Position numbers and translations under genes: made by a program. From positions 43,159,117 through 43,223,116 of the forward strand of contig CM069436.1 in NCBI GenBank assembly GCA_035610365.1: 64,000 nucleotides of DNA, written 5' to 3'. This stretch comes from Aquatica leii (Eukaryota; Arthropoda; Insecta; Coleoptera; Lampyridae). Each line of letters starts with the position of its first letter. Position 1 is the first letter of the stretch. Below, one piece after another: positions 46,429 through 59,029 of the stretch. The notes below the pieces were generated by a model. The model was not told the DNA's origin. It did no database searches and worked only from the letters and a program-made list of their open reading frames with translations.

Positions 46429-48964
46429 TTAAAATTACTTCCCAATATCACGAAATATTTACGTACATTAGTAATCCAAAATTAATAAACAAATACACTT
46501 GAAAAAATCAAATAAAAATTACAACTTTTAGAAAAAGAAGTCATCAAGTCGCAATATTATAATTTGACTCACGTTTAAATAAATCTCTTAAATTGTTTTT
46601 TTAACGAAAAGCATTTTGTGATATTTTATATAGACTAAAAAACAAGAGTTTTTTTTTCAGTAAAGAAAATATGTTTCATTTACTTGTTATCTTTTAACAT
46701 AAATTATTTAAGAATAAACTGAAACTACAAGGTATTGACCAACCATTATTTTAGTACGTTAACTTTTATTGAAAAACATTAAACTATACAATAACGTTTT
46801 AGTTCTAGTTTTTCGATGAAAACCATAAATTTCTTTTTTTTGTATAATTTAGTATTGAAAAATTAATTAAAAAAAAGTAACCTAAAAAAACAATGGTTAA
46901 AAAAAACTTCTTACAACTAAATTTGATTGTACAATAATTACTGGGAAACTGTAGAATAGAAAAAATAAGTAAATCATCACAAACCAAATCTGAGTAAGAT
47001 CTTTGTTTCAAAAAATTATACTTAAATTATAAACTTCTAGCAATTAAGAAAACGGTTAAATTTGATTGCGAAATGGAACAATTTAAGTGTAGCAATTATC
47101 AAAACGCAACAAAAATTACCACCTTGTAATGTAGCTGATTTTTTGGTACACTGGGCTTCCCTATTTTGATAATCAAACGCTGTTGAAACGTGTAAGAAAT
47201 TTATTATCTATTGCATTATTTCAAGTTAGAACAATTTGATTGCCGTTTTAATGCTGATTTTGATTCTTTAAAGTTCCTTAAAAGTAGTTAAATTTATTTT
47301 TCTTAAATAGAACAATATTATTAGTTTTGTATGTGGCTAAAATTAGTCGTTGCCTAAAAGTATAATATTTAACTTTAAATACAATAAACATTATTTTTCC
47401 TTTTTTTTAAATTGAGTTAATAGAAATTTTTTTGCTTGCGGTTTTTCATTTTCCTTATTTAATAATTTGATTTAAATTTATTAGATACTTGCATAGACAT
47501 CGATTTATTTTCATTATCGTTTAAGAAATAAGATATAATGATATTAAGTTGCAAACATCCATAATTCAACAAAATTAAAAAATTAGTTTGAATCAAAATA
47601 ACAGGACGTTTTGTAAATGTCACGCGTATTAGTCAGTATTTAGTGGGTCAAGTATTGAAATGCAGAAAGTACCTGAGTATGATTTCACTTTAAACGGTAC
47701 TATTAATTACCACTGCCTTAAATATCTGTTTCAATAATTAAAGTATCCAATTTTCTAAAAATTATAAAATATTATGTTCATTTTTGTATCTTTTTAATTA
47801 CATTTACACATATTTGGAAAACTTAATACAGATCTTGCACGTTGTAATGAATTAAGTACTTTTGACAATTAAGACGTTATCGCCGATTATTTGCTCCACA
47901 ACGACTACAAACTAACGCTATTTCATTGTCGTGTTAGTGAAAGTACGTGTACTACCATGAGGATAAAACGTCTAAGGCTTGTTTTAATATAGTAATGACA
48001 AAGATCGCAACGGTCTGTTTCTGGCACAACAATAACACAAAAATTACTATAGAATGAATAAAATGCTCTCTTAAGCAAGTTATTTGCTGATACAAATTAG
48101 TCATTTTGAATTAATATATTAAGTAATATTCAATAAGTAGGTTATTTTTTTTGCACATGTAATTTAGATCAGTGTGCTAAAACAAGAACGAAAACCACCA
48201 ATATAATGATCAAAATATTCAAATTTAAAATTCAAAATTTTAAATAATACGTTTAATTAAATTGCAATAAAAAGTTTCTTAATGTATTTAATAATAATGA
48301 GTTGAACTATAAAAAAAATATTAAATTTATTAAAACCAACAGGTAAAAATAAATATTTAACATGTTAAATGATTAAAATATAGTTAAATAAATAAAACAA
48401 AACAAAATTCATTTTGGATATATAAAATAGTAAAACCTACAACAAGATATGTACTTTGAGACAATAAAATAATAAAACATCTTTAGAGTTTTAAGTATAG
48501 CTTGGTTAACAAAGTCCATTACCGAACTCTTTAAAAGCTTTTAGTTTGAGTTTGAATAAGTTGTTTTAAGTTAATAAATTTTTTTGTTTTGATAAAAAAA
48601 AGTATTACAAAGTTATGCAAAACGTCATTAAAAATCGTTCTAAGACGTTTAAACGCATCACTTTAGACGCAACCGTTTGAACGCAAAGACGTTTAAATGC
48701 ATAACAATGAAATCGTGTTGATTTAAAACAAGGTTTGTGTTAGAAAACCAAATTGAAAAGTATAATTAAAAAAATTACATTAACGTATTGAATAAAATTA
48801 AACACTTCAATTCTTATTAACAACTAACAGCAAAACGTTAAAAAAATTTAAAAGTTTGAAAAAACTATGTATAAATGTAGAATAACAAAAATTAAAAAGT
48901 TAACGTAATACTAAAACTAATAAATTATTAAAACTTAATGCAAAAAGTAATAAAAGTAAAAAAA
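46429..48964. other. AT-rich desert
   Basis: No gene was recognised on either strand. Confidence 0.5.
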
Positions 48965-49032
48965 AAATTCGCTAACTTTCAAAATGTTTTACATTATGTT
49001 TCGAGCTTAAAATTATGAAAGTTAGCGAATTT
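48965..49032. repeat. Perfect 17-bp inverted repeat (hairpin)
   Basis: AAATTCGCTAACTTTCA (48965-48981) and TGAAAGTTAGCGAATTT (49016-49032) are exact complements separated by 34 bp. A 68-bp hairpin could form. It may be a tiny MITE or a residual element end. Confidence 0.75.
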
Positions 49033-50742
49033 ATTATTGGTGGACTGGTAATTTGAATAATTTTAATAATCGAACAATAACAATGAATCTCCTTAACAAT
49101 GTAAAAAAAGTGACGTAAAAAAACGAAAATACCTTTAATTACAATTTAAAAACTAAAACAATATCAAAGTTGTTTTACAGGCTTGAAGAATTTGGTAATA
49201 CATTGACAACAATGTGACGTATTAAACAAAATGAATTCTTCAAACTAGAGATAAACAGCAAAAACACTTAATTCTTTGTTTAAATATGTAGATTTAAATT
49301 TATTAAAAAAAACAAATTAAAGTTATAAAAAATTGTAAAATAAAAAAAAGGTTTTTGTTTTCAATTCAAAACAAAGTTGGCCTATTAAACAAAATTAGAC
49401 GTTAAAAATTTTACGTCAAAAATGAATATTTTAAACAAAGAAAAAAGAAGAAATCGAATACGGCATACTTCTAAAAAAATATTAACCAAAATAACGTGTT
49501 TTAAGGATTTTTGTAAAATATTTTTAAAAAATTGCTTTTTTTAACTTGCTATTTTTATTTTGATTGTTTAGTTTTAAGACGTTAATTTCTGTTTAATTTT
49601 TTTAACCAAAATATTTTTGAAACTAAATTCTCTTAATTTTAGTCGTTAATCTCCTTTTATTTGTTTTTTTACCAATAACTTAATTAAATAATAATTAGAA
49701 TAAAATATAACTGAATTTTCTCCGTTTTTCTTTGCTGTTTATTTTAAGAATTAAGAATATTGATTTTAATTAATTTGACCAGAACAAATTAGAATCGAGA
49801 ACTTCTGCTTTCTTCACATTTCTTTTTTCAATTTTCTAGTCAATAAAATTACTTGTTATTTGTGTTGTTTTTAAAATTTTTTTCACTCTTTATTCTGCAA
49901 ACTAAATTTCAATTAACCTATTTTAAAAAGTTGTAGTCAATAGCTTTTTGTCTTTTTAGTCAATCAAACTAATTCTATATTTTCCTTTCTTTAATTATTA
50001 TTGAAACCCATAGATGCTTTGAGATCATTCATGATCATTCGATGTAATTACCAAAATGTTCCCGAAGCAGATAAAGTGAAATATAAAAGTTGTTCTAACC
50101 CAGTCAGAGGGCTACTTTAGCCGGAAGAAGAATACGGTTTTGGTTCAGATAAATAAAGTGTTTAACACGTGTGCCAAGTATAAACCAACAAATGAAAATA
50201 AATACCTGTGTAGATAAACGAAAAAGGATAGTAACATATAAATTACTAGTAACTTATAGTAGACTTCAAGTTTTCACGGTTTGCACTTGTAACATAATTT
50301 TCTATTCTGGATAATTTCCGTGTTATCGTTATTACACAAGCTGAGCTTTCGTCACACGTCGCAGTGGACATCTTCAGAGCCCGTGCCAAACTGTAACTGT
50401 TACTTATCTGTAAGACAACTATGTCTTCTATTCGGCAAAAAGAAAATGGAATACAAAAATAAGAGAAAAAGTGACAAGTGTAAGTTGTGTTTTCTTAAAT
50501 AAAATTCTATGTCTGTTATTACATTTTTGAATTTTCCAATCAAAATAAGGGCGTGTTTCAATAACGTTTATGTAGCCTAAATCTTAAAGTTTTTTAAATA
50601 ATTTGAATTTTGTCAAAATATAATCTAATTTTCATGTTTGAGATACTTAAGAAGTATCTAAGTTTAGGGAGCAAAATTTACAAAGAAGTGTAACAATAGA
50701 AATATTGTATAAACCAATTATAATAAAGTTTACATCTTATAC
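49033..50742. other. AT-rich spacer
   Basis: A further 10-bp inverted repeat (TTGAAGAATT/AATTCTTCAA) occurs at about 49183 and 49232. No gene was recognised. A small frame at 50320-50502 has no identified domain. Confidence 0.45.
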
Positions 50743-50765
50743 AGGGTGTTCAAAAATTAAAATCT
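50743..50765 (+). mobile_element. Terminus of a CAGGGTGT-type element
   Basis: ACAGGGTGTTCAAAAATTAA resembles the terminus at 30143 and common insect Tc1/mariner-type ends. The opposite end was not found. Confidence 0.4.
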
Positions 50766-50925
50766 GCTAATTACAAAAATTAAGTGGCTATTACTTCAAC
50801 TTTAACTTAAAAAAATAAACAAAAAGAATGTTTAGATTTGTGCAATCTAAAAATATCCTGCCTTTTCTCTTCCTTTATGAGGGTCGATTGTCGTATGTAA
50901 ACAAATAAAAATATATTAGAAATTA

Positions 50926-51119
50926 TTGAACGAAACTGTCATTTTCTTGTTTGGAACTAGTGTTTTATTTTGCGATGTACTTTGGAAACTGCCTAGACGT
51001 TCAGTACTTTACTCGTCCGCAAGAAGAAGTGGCGCAAAGGACATTGGCTTATCGGAAGAGTACTTTTTGTTTAATCACCCGACCCACTGCCATGTTCGGC
51101 AAAGCTAGCCAAACGGTAA
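50926..51119 (+). other. Possible exon-like segment, unidentified
   Basis: This stretch is less AT-rich than its surroundings and is open in two frames. It ends at a good splice-donor-like CGGTAAG (about 51114-51120) followed by a T-rich, intron-like sequence. The translations (for example LPRRSVLYSSARRSGAKDIG) match no family I know. It may be a host 5' exon or part of the element whose end lies at 50743. Confidence 0.25.
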
Positions 51120-51239
51120 GCCAACGATTGTTATTTATTATTATTTTTTTTCACCTCCCTAATCGGTACGTTATAATTAACCATGTTATACCCAGAAATT
51201 TAGATGCTTTGCGACTTTAGCGTTAGGATTTTTAATTTT

Positions 51240-53272
51240 GTTTGAAAGATTTACAGAATTTATGTTATTTTGTAATTATTTATTATCTTTTAATGCGAAC
51301 ACGGCTGTGCAATTTATAATGGAATTATAATTATTTTTTATTGTTTGACTAAATTGCGGCGATTCTTTCGTAGTTTATTTTGTTTTAAATTTTATCTTAG
51401 TCATGCATTTGTATTATTTTTTAAATTTAAATTTTGTTTTTGTTTGCGTTTACTCAATTTGCTTCAATTTAAATGCTTACTATTTTTGATTTGATTTTAT
51501 TTTTTGTTGTTTTGTTAAATAAATGTTAAATTGTTAAATGTAAACAGCTGTTATTCCGTCGGCCTTGCCGTTATGTGCCATTTAGAATTATTTTCGATTT
51601 TAGTACAATACACATTAAAGTAAGTCCATTTAGAGTGTATCCAACAGAAGCGGGCTTGTGGTTGATAAGGACCAGAAGTCCTTTTGAGCTATACACTTTC
51701 TGGCGTTTTTTTGATTTTGACTTTTATTTTGTTTACTTTCGAGTTTTCCAAACGGTCACGAAATTTTGAATGTAATCCACACTCATTTTCACTGAGCACC
51801 GGCAAAACCTCGTTTACGTTACTTTAATTCAGATAAGTTTTGTTTTTCCAGCTTTTGCACGTAACAATTGTTAAAATTTTCTTATCTACAGAAGTAAATA
51901 TATGTATTAAAATTACCATTGCTTTTATCGTAGATTTTTAAGGTTTTCTGGTCAGCTTATAGTTTTATTCCTAATAACAATATTTGTCATTTACAAACTA
52001 TTTTAAAATTTAACTTACCTTATTTGCTTTATAAATAATTTCGATATGCTTTTTACAAGTTTTGCTTCTGTGTATAAAGAAAACAATCACAAGATTACCT
52101 TTCGGTTCAGAAAATAAAACTTATTGAAGTTTCAAGATGTAATTTTTTGCAAATTTCTAGCAATATTGTTAATCACATCAAACTCAAAAAAAATTTTCAA
52201 TCAATGATATTTTCAACACTAATTATAAATAATCAATCCAATTAAAATTAGTCTAAGATTTCAAGTTTTATTGTTTCTTTAAGTACTCTGTGTTAGATGT
52301 TAGTGACTATTCTGAACATCGGTGATAATTTAGTCGATGTAAATTCTAAAAATTATTCGAATGTACAAAACTGGTATACTGAATTATGTTTGTACCTACT
52401 ATAACGTTACAGCAACACCGTAAGTTTATGGTATATCACTAATAAATTTTTATATAAAATGTTGTAAATCTTTCTGTTTTGTTTCATAAAAAAAAGTAAA
52501 GATCGTAATTTTAATTATTTAAACCATAAAAATAGAAAAAAATGTTTGTTCCTATAAAAGGTACAGGCAAAGTAAATAATGCTTGCGGCATTTAAAATAA
52601 ATATGTAATTAATTAATTGTTTTTAGTTTTAACTTAATTACAATTTTAATTAATTAAATTAATTTTTAATTTTTAATTTAAATTATAGACAAACAAAAAT
52701 GTTTGTGACCTGGTTTAAAATCATATTTTTTTAATGTTTTGTAGCTAATTTTAGATGTAACGTTATCAAATAGTTAAAACAGATTAATATGAATTTAGCA
52801 AAATTTGGCAAATAAGTAATCGGAGTGTGTTAAATTTACATTTAATCTTTATAGAGCAATTTCTCTGATAACTAAATAAAAACTTAAGTATAATATTAAC
52901 CTTACGTTTTTAATTTGTATATTTGATCATAACATTACTTCATGTTTTTTTCTGTTTGTTATAATTTATACATTTGTGGTAATAAAATACATTGTTTGCA
53001 CGTCCTTACAGACTTTCTTCGTTTGCATAGATTTTATCCACTGCCCACATAACAGACACACATAAAAAAAATATTATATGTTTGTTTGTAAAATATACAA
53101 ATAATATTTCCTCAATATTATATAAAGATTAAATGTACCAGTAGCGCACATTCAATGTATATTTCAAACTGACTATTCTGTTGCATATACAAATATGCAT
53201 TGATTGTGTATATAATATTCAAATGTGTACAAGTAAATAAAATTAAAGTATCTGTTTGCGAAACGATACAAA
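51240..53272. other. AT-rich desert
   Basis: No supported gene. About 52600-52690 is almost pure A/T, with repeated AATTAATT words. Confidence 0.5.
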
Positions 53273-54137
53273 ATGACATGTCGACCAGGGTTTACTGACG
53301 ATTAATTAAGCGCTATTTGGGAAGAAGTATCTAAAAGAGAAATAGATAATTAAGAAATTTACGACTTAAAAGTGGTTACTGAAAAAACATCGGACGAACA
53401 AGAGAATGTGTTTATTGTTAAGACTATTTAACATGAGATTGAAATGTCTGACAACGACGAAAAGACAAGCAATCTAACAGACAATTTGTAATATGTTGCA
53501 CGTGACAATACAGTTTGGCATAAAAATTTACTACCATCGTCTTGAATTAGGCAGCTGTTTTCCTATTGTCATTATTCCTGTTTATTTTTAGTTTTTGTAG
53601 ATGTCCAAATGTGTTGTTGCATCCGACATCCGGTCCTACAACATATGCTATTCAACACACTAATCGAACACCAATATCAATACTAAAATTATTTATAACT
53701 GATAAAATTCTGGATTTAATGTTACAGAAAACTAATAAAAAACGCGTATGTTCAGAAAAATAAACAAAAGTGAACGAAATTTCTCGAAACGAATAGGAAG
53801 CATTTATAGGTAAACACAAACTTCAAAATGCATAAGTGTGATTTATAATTTTTTACAGGGTTATTACTTCCATCTGTTGTTTACAAATGATCTAGTAGAA
53901 ATTAACGATTATGTAGTGTATATGCGTATAAATCCTCAATACAATGCAAGTAAACTGCATAAAAGGCGCCTTTTTCTAAAACAACTAGAATGTAATTTGA
54001 CTGAAAAGTGTTAAAATGCTCGACTAAAGATTAATATTCCAAAAAAAAAATTTTTTTTTTTAATACATCCGGTAGCTGGAACAAGTACAAATCAAGAAAC
54101 TGCTAAAAAACGTGGTCGTTGTAAAGAATATAGATAG
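53273..54137 (+). pseudogene. piggyBac-like transposase pseudogene (internally deleted)
   Basis: ATG 53273 opens an acidic N-terminus (RPGFTDD, a stop, then IWEEVSKRE). This is followed by VARDNTVWHKNLLPSS (about 53490) and, after a shift, PTSGPTTYAIQHTNRTPISI plus KLFITDKILDLMLQKTNKK (about 53617-53745), the start of the piggyBac DDE domain. The catalytic middle is missing. The frame resumes at about 53878 with FTNDLVEINDYVVYMRINPQ and KLHKRRLFLKQL, the conserved C-terminal helical part. It ends with a basic segment RGRCKEYR and TAG 54135-54137, where the Cys-rich tail should start. It is about 290 codons against the usual roughly 550-600. Confidence 0.75.
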
Positions 54138-54341
54138 AAAAAACACAAAGTAAAGAGATAAGTTATACCTATGGTATTTATTAGACAGAATAGTGAGATA
54201 AACCGATTTGAACAGAATAAAAATTACTCTTAGTGTCAAATAATATAATAATATTGTCAAACACATTTAAATAAAAAAGAACATTAAAAAGATAACAAAG
54301 GAAACAGCTCAATGACAGAAAAAGAAAAGAACAGAAAAAAA

Positions 54342-54921
54342 TAATGGAACTAAGAGAATTAATGAGAGAGATGATGACGCAGATGAAAGAAAACATGCAG
54401 GGAATAAGGCAAGAAATCAAAGAAATAACAGAAGAAGTGGAAGAAAAAAAAGGAACTGGTAGAAAGAATACAAAAACTGGAAAAAAGCGAAATTGAAAAG
54501 AAAGAATAATATTGTAATAAATGAGTGGAGAGGTAAAAAACCACAAAAATATTTAGTGTTGATGCCGGAAAAAAATTGAACATGAAAGCAGAAGTAAAAA
54601 AAGTGACAGTAATAAACAGAGAGAAGGAAAATGAGATGGTGTTGGCAGAAATAGGAGGATGGAAGTAAAACAAAAAGTAATAACGGAAAAAAAATTAAGG
54701 AACACAAGAATTTATATAAATCACGATTTGACATGGGAAGAAAAAAAAGTACGAAGAGAAATAATAAACATAGCGGTGAAAGAAGAACGGAAGGAAGAAG
54801 AGTGTGGAAAGAATACAGAAAGATAGAGATAGACTTAGAAAGATACATATGGAACGACAAAGATAGGGGACTGAGCAGAGGAAAGGTAAATAGAATGGGT
54901 AGCCAAAGGATTAAAAACTAA
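54342..54921 (+). pseudogene. LINE ORF1 remnant (coiled coil plus RNA-binding-like region)
   Basis: ELRELMREMMTQMKENMQGI starting near 54350 is a coiled-coil-like Glu/Arg/Met helix. After shifts, RNTRIYINHDLTWEEKKVRR (about 54701-54760) matches the conserved ORF1 segment of ant/beetle jockey/R1-like LINEs. The frame ends in several stops after 54830. The protein would bind element RNA. At least four frameshifts or stops. Confidence 0.6.
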
Positions 54922-55079
54922 AGAGTAAAGAAGGGAGGGAAGAAAAGAATGTAGACAAAATCGCAAAGAATAATGAGTAATGGAAAGGAAAAAGACCAAA
55001 AAAAGAGATGAAAATAAAAAAATAAGGAAAAAGCACGGGGGAAGATGAATGATTTTAGAACGTAGAGGGAACAAAGAAC

Positions 55080-57600
55080 AAGGAATAAGATTTTAATAGT
55101 ACATTAGGAAACAGTTTGTAATGAGATTACAGGAGACATGTATAGAAGAAAAATTGGGAGTAGTAAAAAAGAATAACCGAAGGAGTTTAAGTGGGTAGTG
55201 CATTATGCAGAAAGAGAGAAGAGTAAAGGGAGAACAACGAAGGATATAATAACGGGAATAAGAAGAAAATGGTTGAGTCAGGAAGAGAAAGAAAAAGTGC
55301 AACAGAAAAAAAGAATTGTAGAAAGAAACATACAGTGGGAAAAAACAAGAATAAAAATAGTGACGGTGTATAGCAGTAGTAAAAAAGAGACAAGAAAGAA
55401 CGTATAAGAGATGATAGATCAAAGAGAGGAAAGTTTGATAATAATAGAAAAAAGACGGGAAAGAGACAAGCAAAGGACAAAGTGATAATTAAAGAGGAAG
55501 AAAGACTGCTGGGAATGTGCAACGAAGGAAGGTGGAAAATAATAAATGGAAACAGAAAAGAAAAATATGGGGGAATTTACATACGTAGGAGGAAGGAAAA
55601 AATCAATAATAGACTTTGTAAAGAGAAATGAAGAGGCTGGAGAAAAGGTAAAGACCATTAAGGTGGGAGAAAACGTAGACTCAGACCACCCATTACTAGA
55701 ATTGACAATAGAAAAAAAAAAGAAGAGAGAGAAAAAGATGAGGAATACATAACGAAAGAAATATGAACAAAAAAGGGAATAAAGAGATACAAAGAGAGAA
55801 TAGAAAATACGGTATGGGTAGAGAAAGGATTTTAAGAAAGTGTGGAGAAAACAAGAGAGAAGATGTAGAAAGCAACAAGGAAAGTCAAATTAAGAAAGTA
55901 GAAAGGAAAGAAAACAGAATGGAAATAATGGCGAGATAGAGAATGCAAGGAGACAAAGAAAAGCATTAAAACAGTGGAAAAAAATAGAAAACAGAAAAAA
56001 AATACAAAGAAGCAGTAAAAATCTACAAGCAAACATGCGAGAGAAAGAAGGAAAAGAAAGTTAAAAAAACAAGAGGATGAGGTCAAAGCAATCGGGTAGG
56101 ATTCTCGGAGAGATGAAGAGAAGAAATAATATGCCCAATACATAAAAAAAGAAATGAAATGAAGAATTACGTAGGGGTAACATTATTAAGCACGCCATAC
56201 AAATTGTATGCGAGACTGCTACAAGAAAAGCTACAGAAGGAAATAGAAGAAAAGAATTTGGTACCAGACGGACAAGTGAGATTCAAAAAGGAAAGAAGAA
56301 TGAAAGACAACATATATATATTGAAGCATTTGACGAATAGAGAGCTAGAAAAAAGAGGAAAAAGGGTGGCACTGTTTGTAGATTTAAAACCCGTTTTCGA
56401 CAGCGTAAACAGAGAAACGACTGTGAGAATACAGAAAAGGAACAAAAATTTGTTACAAGAAAAGGGTTGAAACAAGGATGCGCACTAAGCTCAAGCCTGT
56501 TTGTAGTATATACAGGGGATTTTGAAAAGACAACTGATAGAAGGGATAGTAGTAGGGAAAGTGAAGGTGTGGTCATTGGCGTATGCGAATGACATAGTGT
56601 TGGTAGCTAAGGAGGAAAAGAAAATGAAGGAGATGATGAAACACTTGAAAAATACATGACAAAAAAATGGAAGTAAATACGGAGAAAACAAAAATAATGG
56701 TATTTAGAAGAAGAGGAAGGGAAAAAAGAGAGGAGTAAAAATGGAGCGAGGAGAAAGTGCAGCAAGTAAAGAAATTCACATACCTGAGTTACACGTTAAA
56801 GCAGGATAATAAAGAGAGAGAACACATATAGGAAAGTGTGAGAAAAAGAAACAGGTTAATAGGACAAGTGTGAAGTGTGGGGGAAAGGTTGTTTGGGGTA
56901 GACACAAAAGAAAAGCTGTTGTTTGAGAAACTAATAAAAAGTGTGATATAAAGTGTAATATGAGAATGGAAGGAGTATAAAGAGGTACAAAGGATACAAG
57001 GAAAATACTGGAAATGAGTATTAGAGCTAGACAGGGAAACATCGAGATATATTATAAAAGAAAAAGTGCAGGCACAAAAAAGAAGCTATAAAATACGAGA
57101 AAGAACTGAAAAAAAAACTGAGTGCAAAATATTACAAAAATGTTAGAAAGAGACAAAGGAATGAAGAGTGAAGTGCAGGCAAGACGGTAAAGAAGAATCT
57201 TATAAAAAAACGGGTACGCAAAAGAAGAAGTAGAGAAATTAAGGAAAGAGAGAGGAGAAATTATAAAAAGGAGAAACAGGGACATAGAAAAACAGGTAAG
57301 ATGTACAAAGATAAAAGAGGACAGATATAATATGAATTATAAGAATATAAAAAGAGAAGGAGTGTCAGAATATCTAAAAGGGAAAATGAATAAAACCAAC
57401 AAGAAAAAGGAAGTGGTACCAAGGTTCAGATGTGGAAATGAAGAGCTAGGAAACAAATACTGGAGAAATGAGGAAGAAAAGATGTGCAAACTATGTGGAG
57501 AAGAGACGGAAAACCTTAAACACACGAGGAATGAATGCAGGGAGCTAAAAACGGTTAAAAAAATTAAAAATCTTAGGAGAAATAGAAAAGCGGCGAGGTA
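55080..57600 (+). pseudogene. LINE ORF2 remnant: endonuclease, reverse transcriptase, Cys/His tail
   Basis: IVERNIQWEKTRIKIVTVYS (about 55315) is the APE-endonuclease VxVYS strand. GEFTYVGGRKKSIIDFV at about 55569 and VDSDHPLLEL at about 55677 are the terminal endonuclease motifs (S-D-H kept). NYVGVTLLSTPYKLYARLL (about 56165) opens the RT fingers, and LFVDLKPVFDSVNRE (about 56373) is motif A. KGLKQGCALSSSLF (about 56462, in another frame) is motif B, and AYANDIVLVA (about 56582) is motif C with YADD changed to YAND. CKLCGEETENLKHTRNEC (57485-57538) is the C-terminal zinc motif. Many frameshifts. Confidence 0.8.
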
Positions 57601-57725
57601 GATGGAAAAATTATGGAGAAAGAAAATACAGTTAAAAAGGAAGGAGAAAAAAAAGAAACGTAATAAATGTAACTAAAATGTGATGTCATGTAAATATAAT
57701 TAATTTGTAACAAATAAAGTTAAAC

Positions 57726-57945
57726 ATGTACTTCTTCCTGTTATTCACAAAGAACCTAGTAGCGATTAAAGATTATGTAGTGTATATGCAGACAAATCCT
57801 CAATGCAATGCAGGTAAGCTGCATAAAAGGCATCTTTTTCTAAAACACTAAGATTTAATTTGACTGAGTATTGAAATGCTTGACTAAGGATTAATATTCC
57901 AGAAAAAAATATATGCGGTAGCTAGAACAAGAAGTAATCAAAACT
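57726..57945 (+). pseudogene. Second piggyBac C-terminal fragment
   Basis: This is about 80% identical to 53868-54090. It translates as FTKNLVAIKDYVVYMQTNPQ and KLHKRHLFLKH before a stop. It starts within a few bases of the LINE 3' end and stops where gypsy gag sequence begins. It may be the far side of a piggyBac copy split by the LINE or a separate copy; the ~20% divergence favours a separate, older copy. Confidence 0.7.
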
Positions 57946-57949
57946 CCGT

Positions 57950-58145
57950 TGTACTGCAGAAGTACCCGCGCAAACACTGGAAAGCAATGAGAAAATAGCG
58001 CGACGAATACTTTGGGAAAGAGGAGTGACGACTTTGAACTGGGGTAAAATAGGCCACGTACGACGACATCGTACTAAACCTAAGAAAAAGACAAGAAGAA
58101 CGCTAGAAAGTTTAGAACGAGTTGACCAAATAAAACAAAAGTAAT
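57950..58145 (+). pseudogene. Gypsy Gag C-terminus (degenerate zinc knuckle)
   Basis: The frame reads ARRILWERGVTTLNWGKIGH followed by VRRHRTKPKKKTRR. NWGKIGHVRRHR sits where a CCHC knuckle (C-x2-C-G-K-x-G-H-x4-C) is expected; all Cys positions visible are mutated. It leads directly into the Pol region of the same element. Confidence 0.6.
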
Positions 58146-58189
58146 TCTCATTTAGTCAAGTACCGGAGATTACCATTTCAATAGCATTG

Positions 58190-58855
58190 CCTAGGGAACA
58201 ATTGTATAGCATTGATCTCGATGGCAAGGTTAATGAATGAAGTGTTCAGTTACTGGTTGACATGAAAGCGACAAAGACCATCATTTGTCCGGACATATTA
58301 CGGCAAAATGAGAAGACATCACAAGTAACAGTACAACTTTGAACGGCGACGGGCGAAGAAATACCTACTCACGGACAAGTCAAGGTAACTATTGGTTTGG
58401 AAAATAGAGTACTTGACCATTAAGTACTGGTAACCGACATGACAGAAAAAAGTTATCCTAGGAATTGACGTGATAAAGAACTACGGGTTCTATTTGAATA
58501 TGAATAATGATGTCCTGAAGATCGACAGTGACAAAATTCCATTTCATTCGTCAGAGAAACCAGACGTGCGACTCCTATTTAGTAAAGACGTGACTCTGTC
58601 TGCAAGAACTGAAAGTGTGGTGATGGCACGCTTAGATGAAATATTCCGGAAAGGCTACATTCGCGCGATTGAAGCAATGCAGACCGACTTAGTTGAAAAA
58701 AGACTATTTGTTGGCAGAACTTTAGTATCAGTGAAGAACACGATGCTAGTAAAGATTTTGAATGTCACCTCAGATCTAGTAACGTTCAAAAACAGGCGTA
58801 GTAGGTCAATACATGCCAGTATCTCAAATTGTGAAATACGTTAATTCTAATTGTG
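58190..58855 (+). pseudogene. Gypsy protease and pre-RT region
   Basis: LVDMKATKTIICPDIL (58253-58300) is the retropepsin active-site region with D-T/S-G replaced by D-M-K, so it is inactive. The segment from 58470 includes DVIKNYGFYLN-type sequence (protease C-terminal IGxDxL region) and FVGRTLV...VKILNVTSDLVTFK, the linker preceding RT in 412/mdg1-like elements. Shifts occur at about 58420 and 58470. The protease would have cut Gag-Pol. Confidence 0.7.
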
Positions 58856-59029
58856 ATACCTCGCTAAAGAAGTGCTCACAACATCTGTTAGCGATTCTTA
58901 CCTCCAAATGCAAAACTTTAGCTAAGACAGCTGGCTAAAGTTATAGTGTTGATCCAACACTATCAAGATGTTTTGCGCTGGAGAGTGGTTCCAAAAGTTG
59001 AACTAACATGGTAAAACATAAAATTAATG

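Larger units (their letters stand above)
54138..57722 (+). mobile_element. Purine-rich LINE (non-LTR retrotransposon) relic
   Basis: The region carries ORF1-like, endonuclease, RT and C-terminal Cys/His signatures in order on the plus strand. It ends with an AATAAA at about 57713. The sense strand is extremely rich in A and G, giving Ser/Phe/Leu-rich shadow frames on the minus strand. It lies between two piggyBac C-terminal fragments. The 5' boundary is uncertain (between 54138 and about 54300), and no short target duplication was found. Confidence 0.8.

Noticed and set aside
52600..52690. Possible replication origin or matrix-attachment site in A/T-only DNA
   Set aside because: Base composition alone does not support a function in a genome this AT-rich.
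54181..57285. Many Ser/Phe/Leu-rich minus-strand frames resembling membrane proteins
   Set aside because: Shadows of the purine-rich LINE coding strand on the plus strand.
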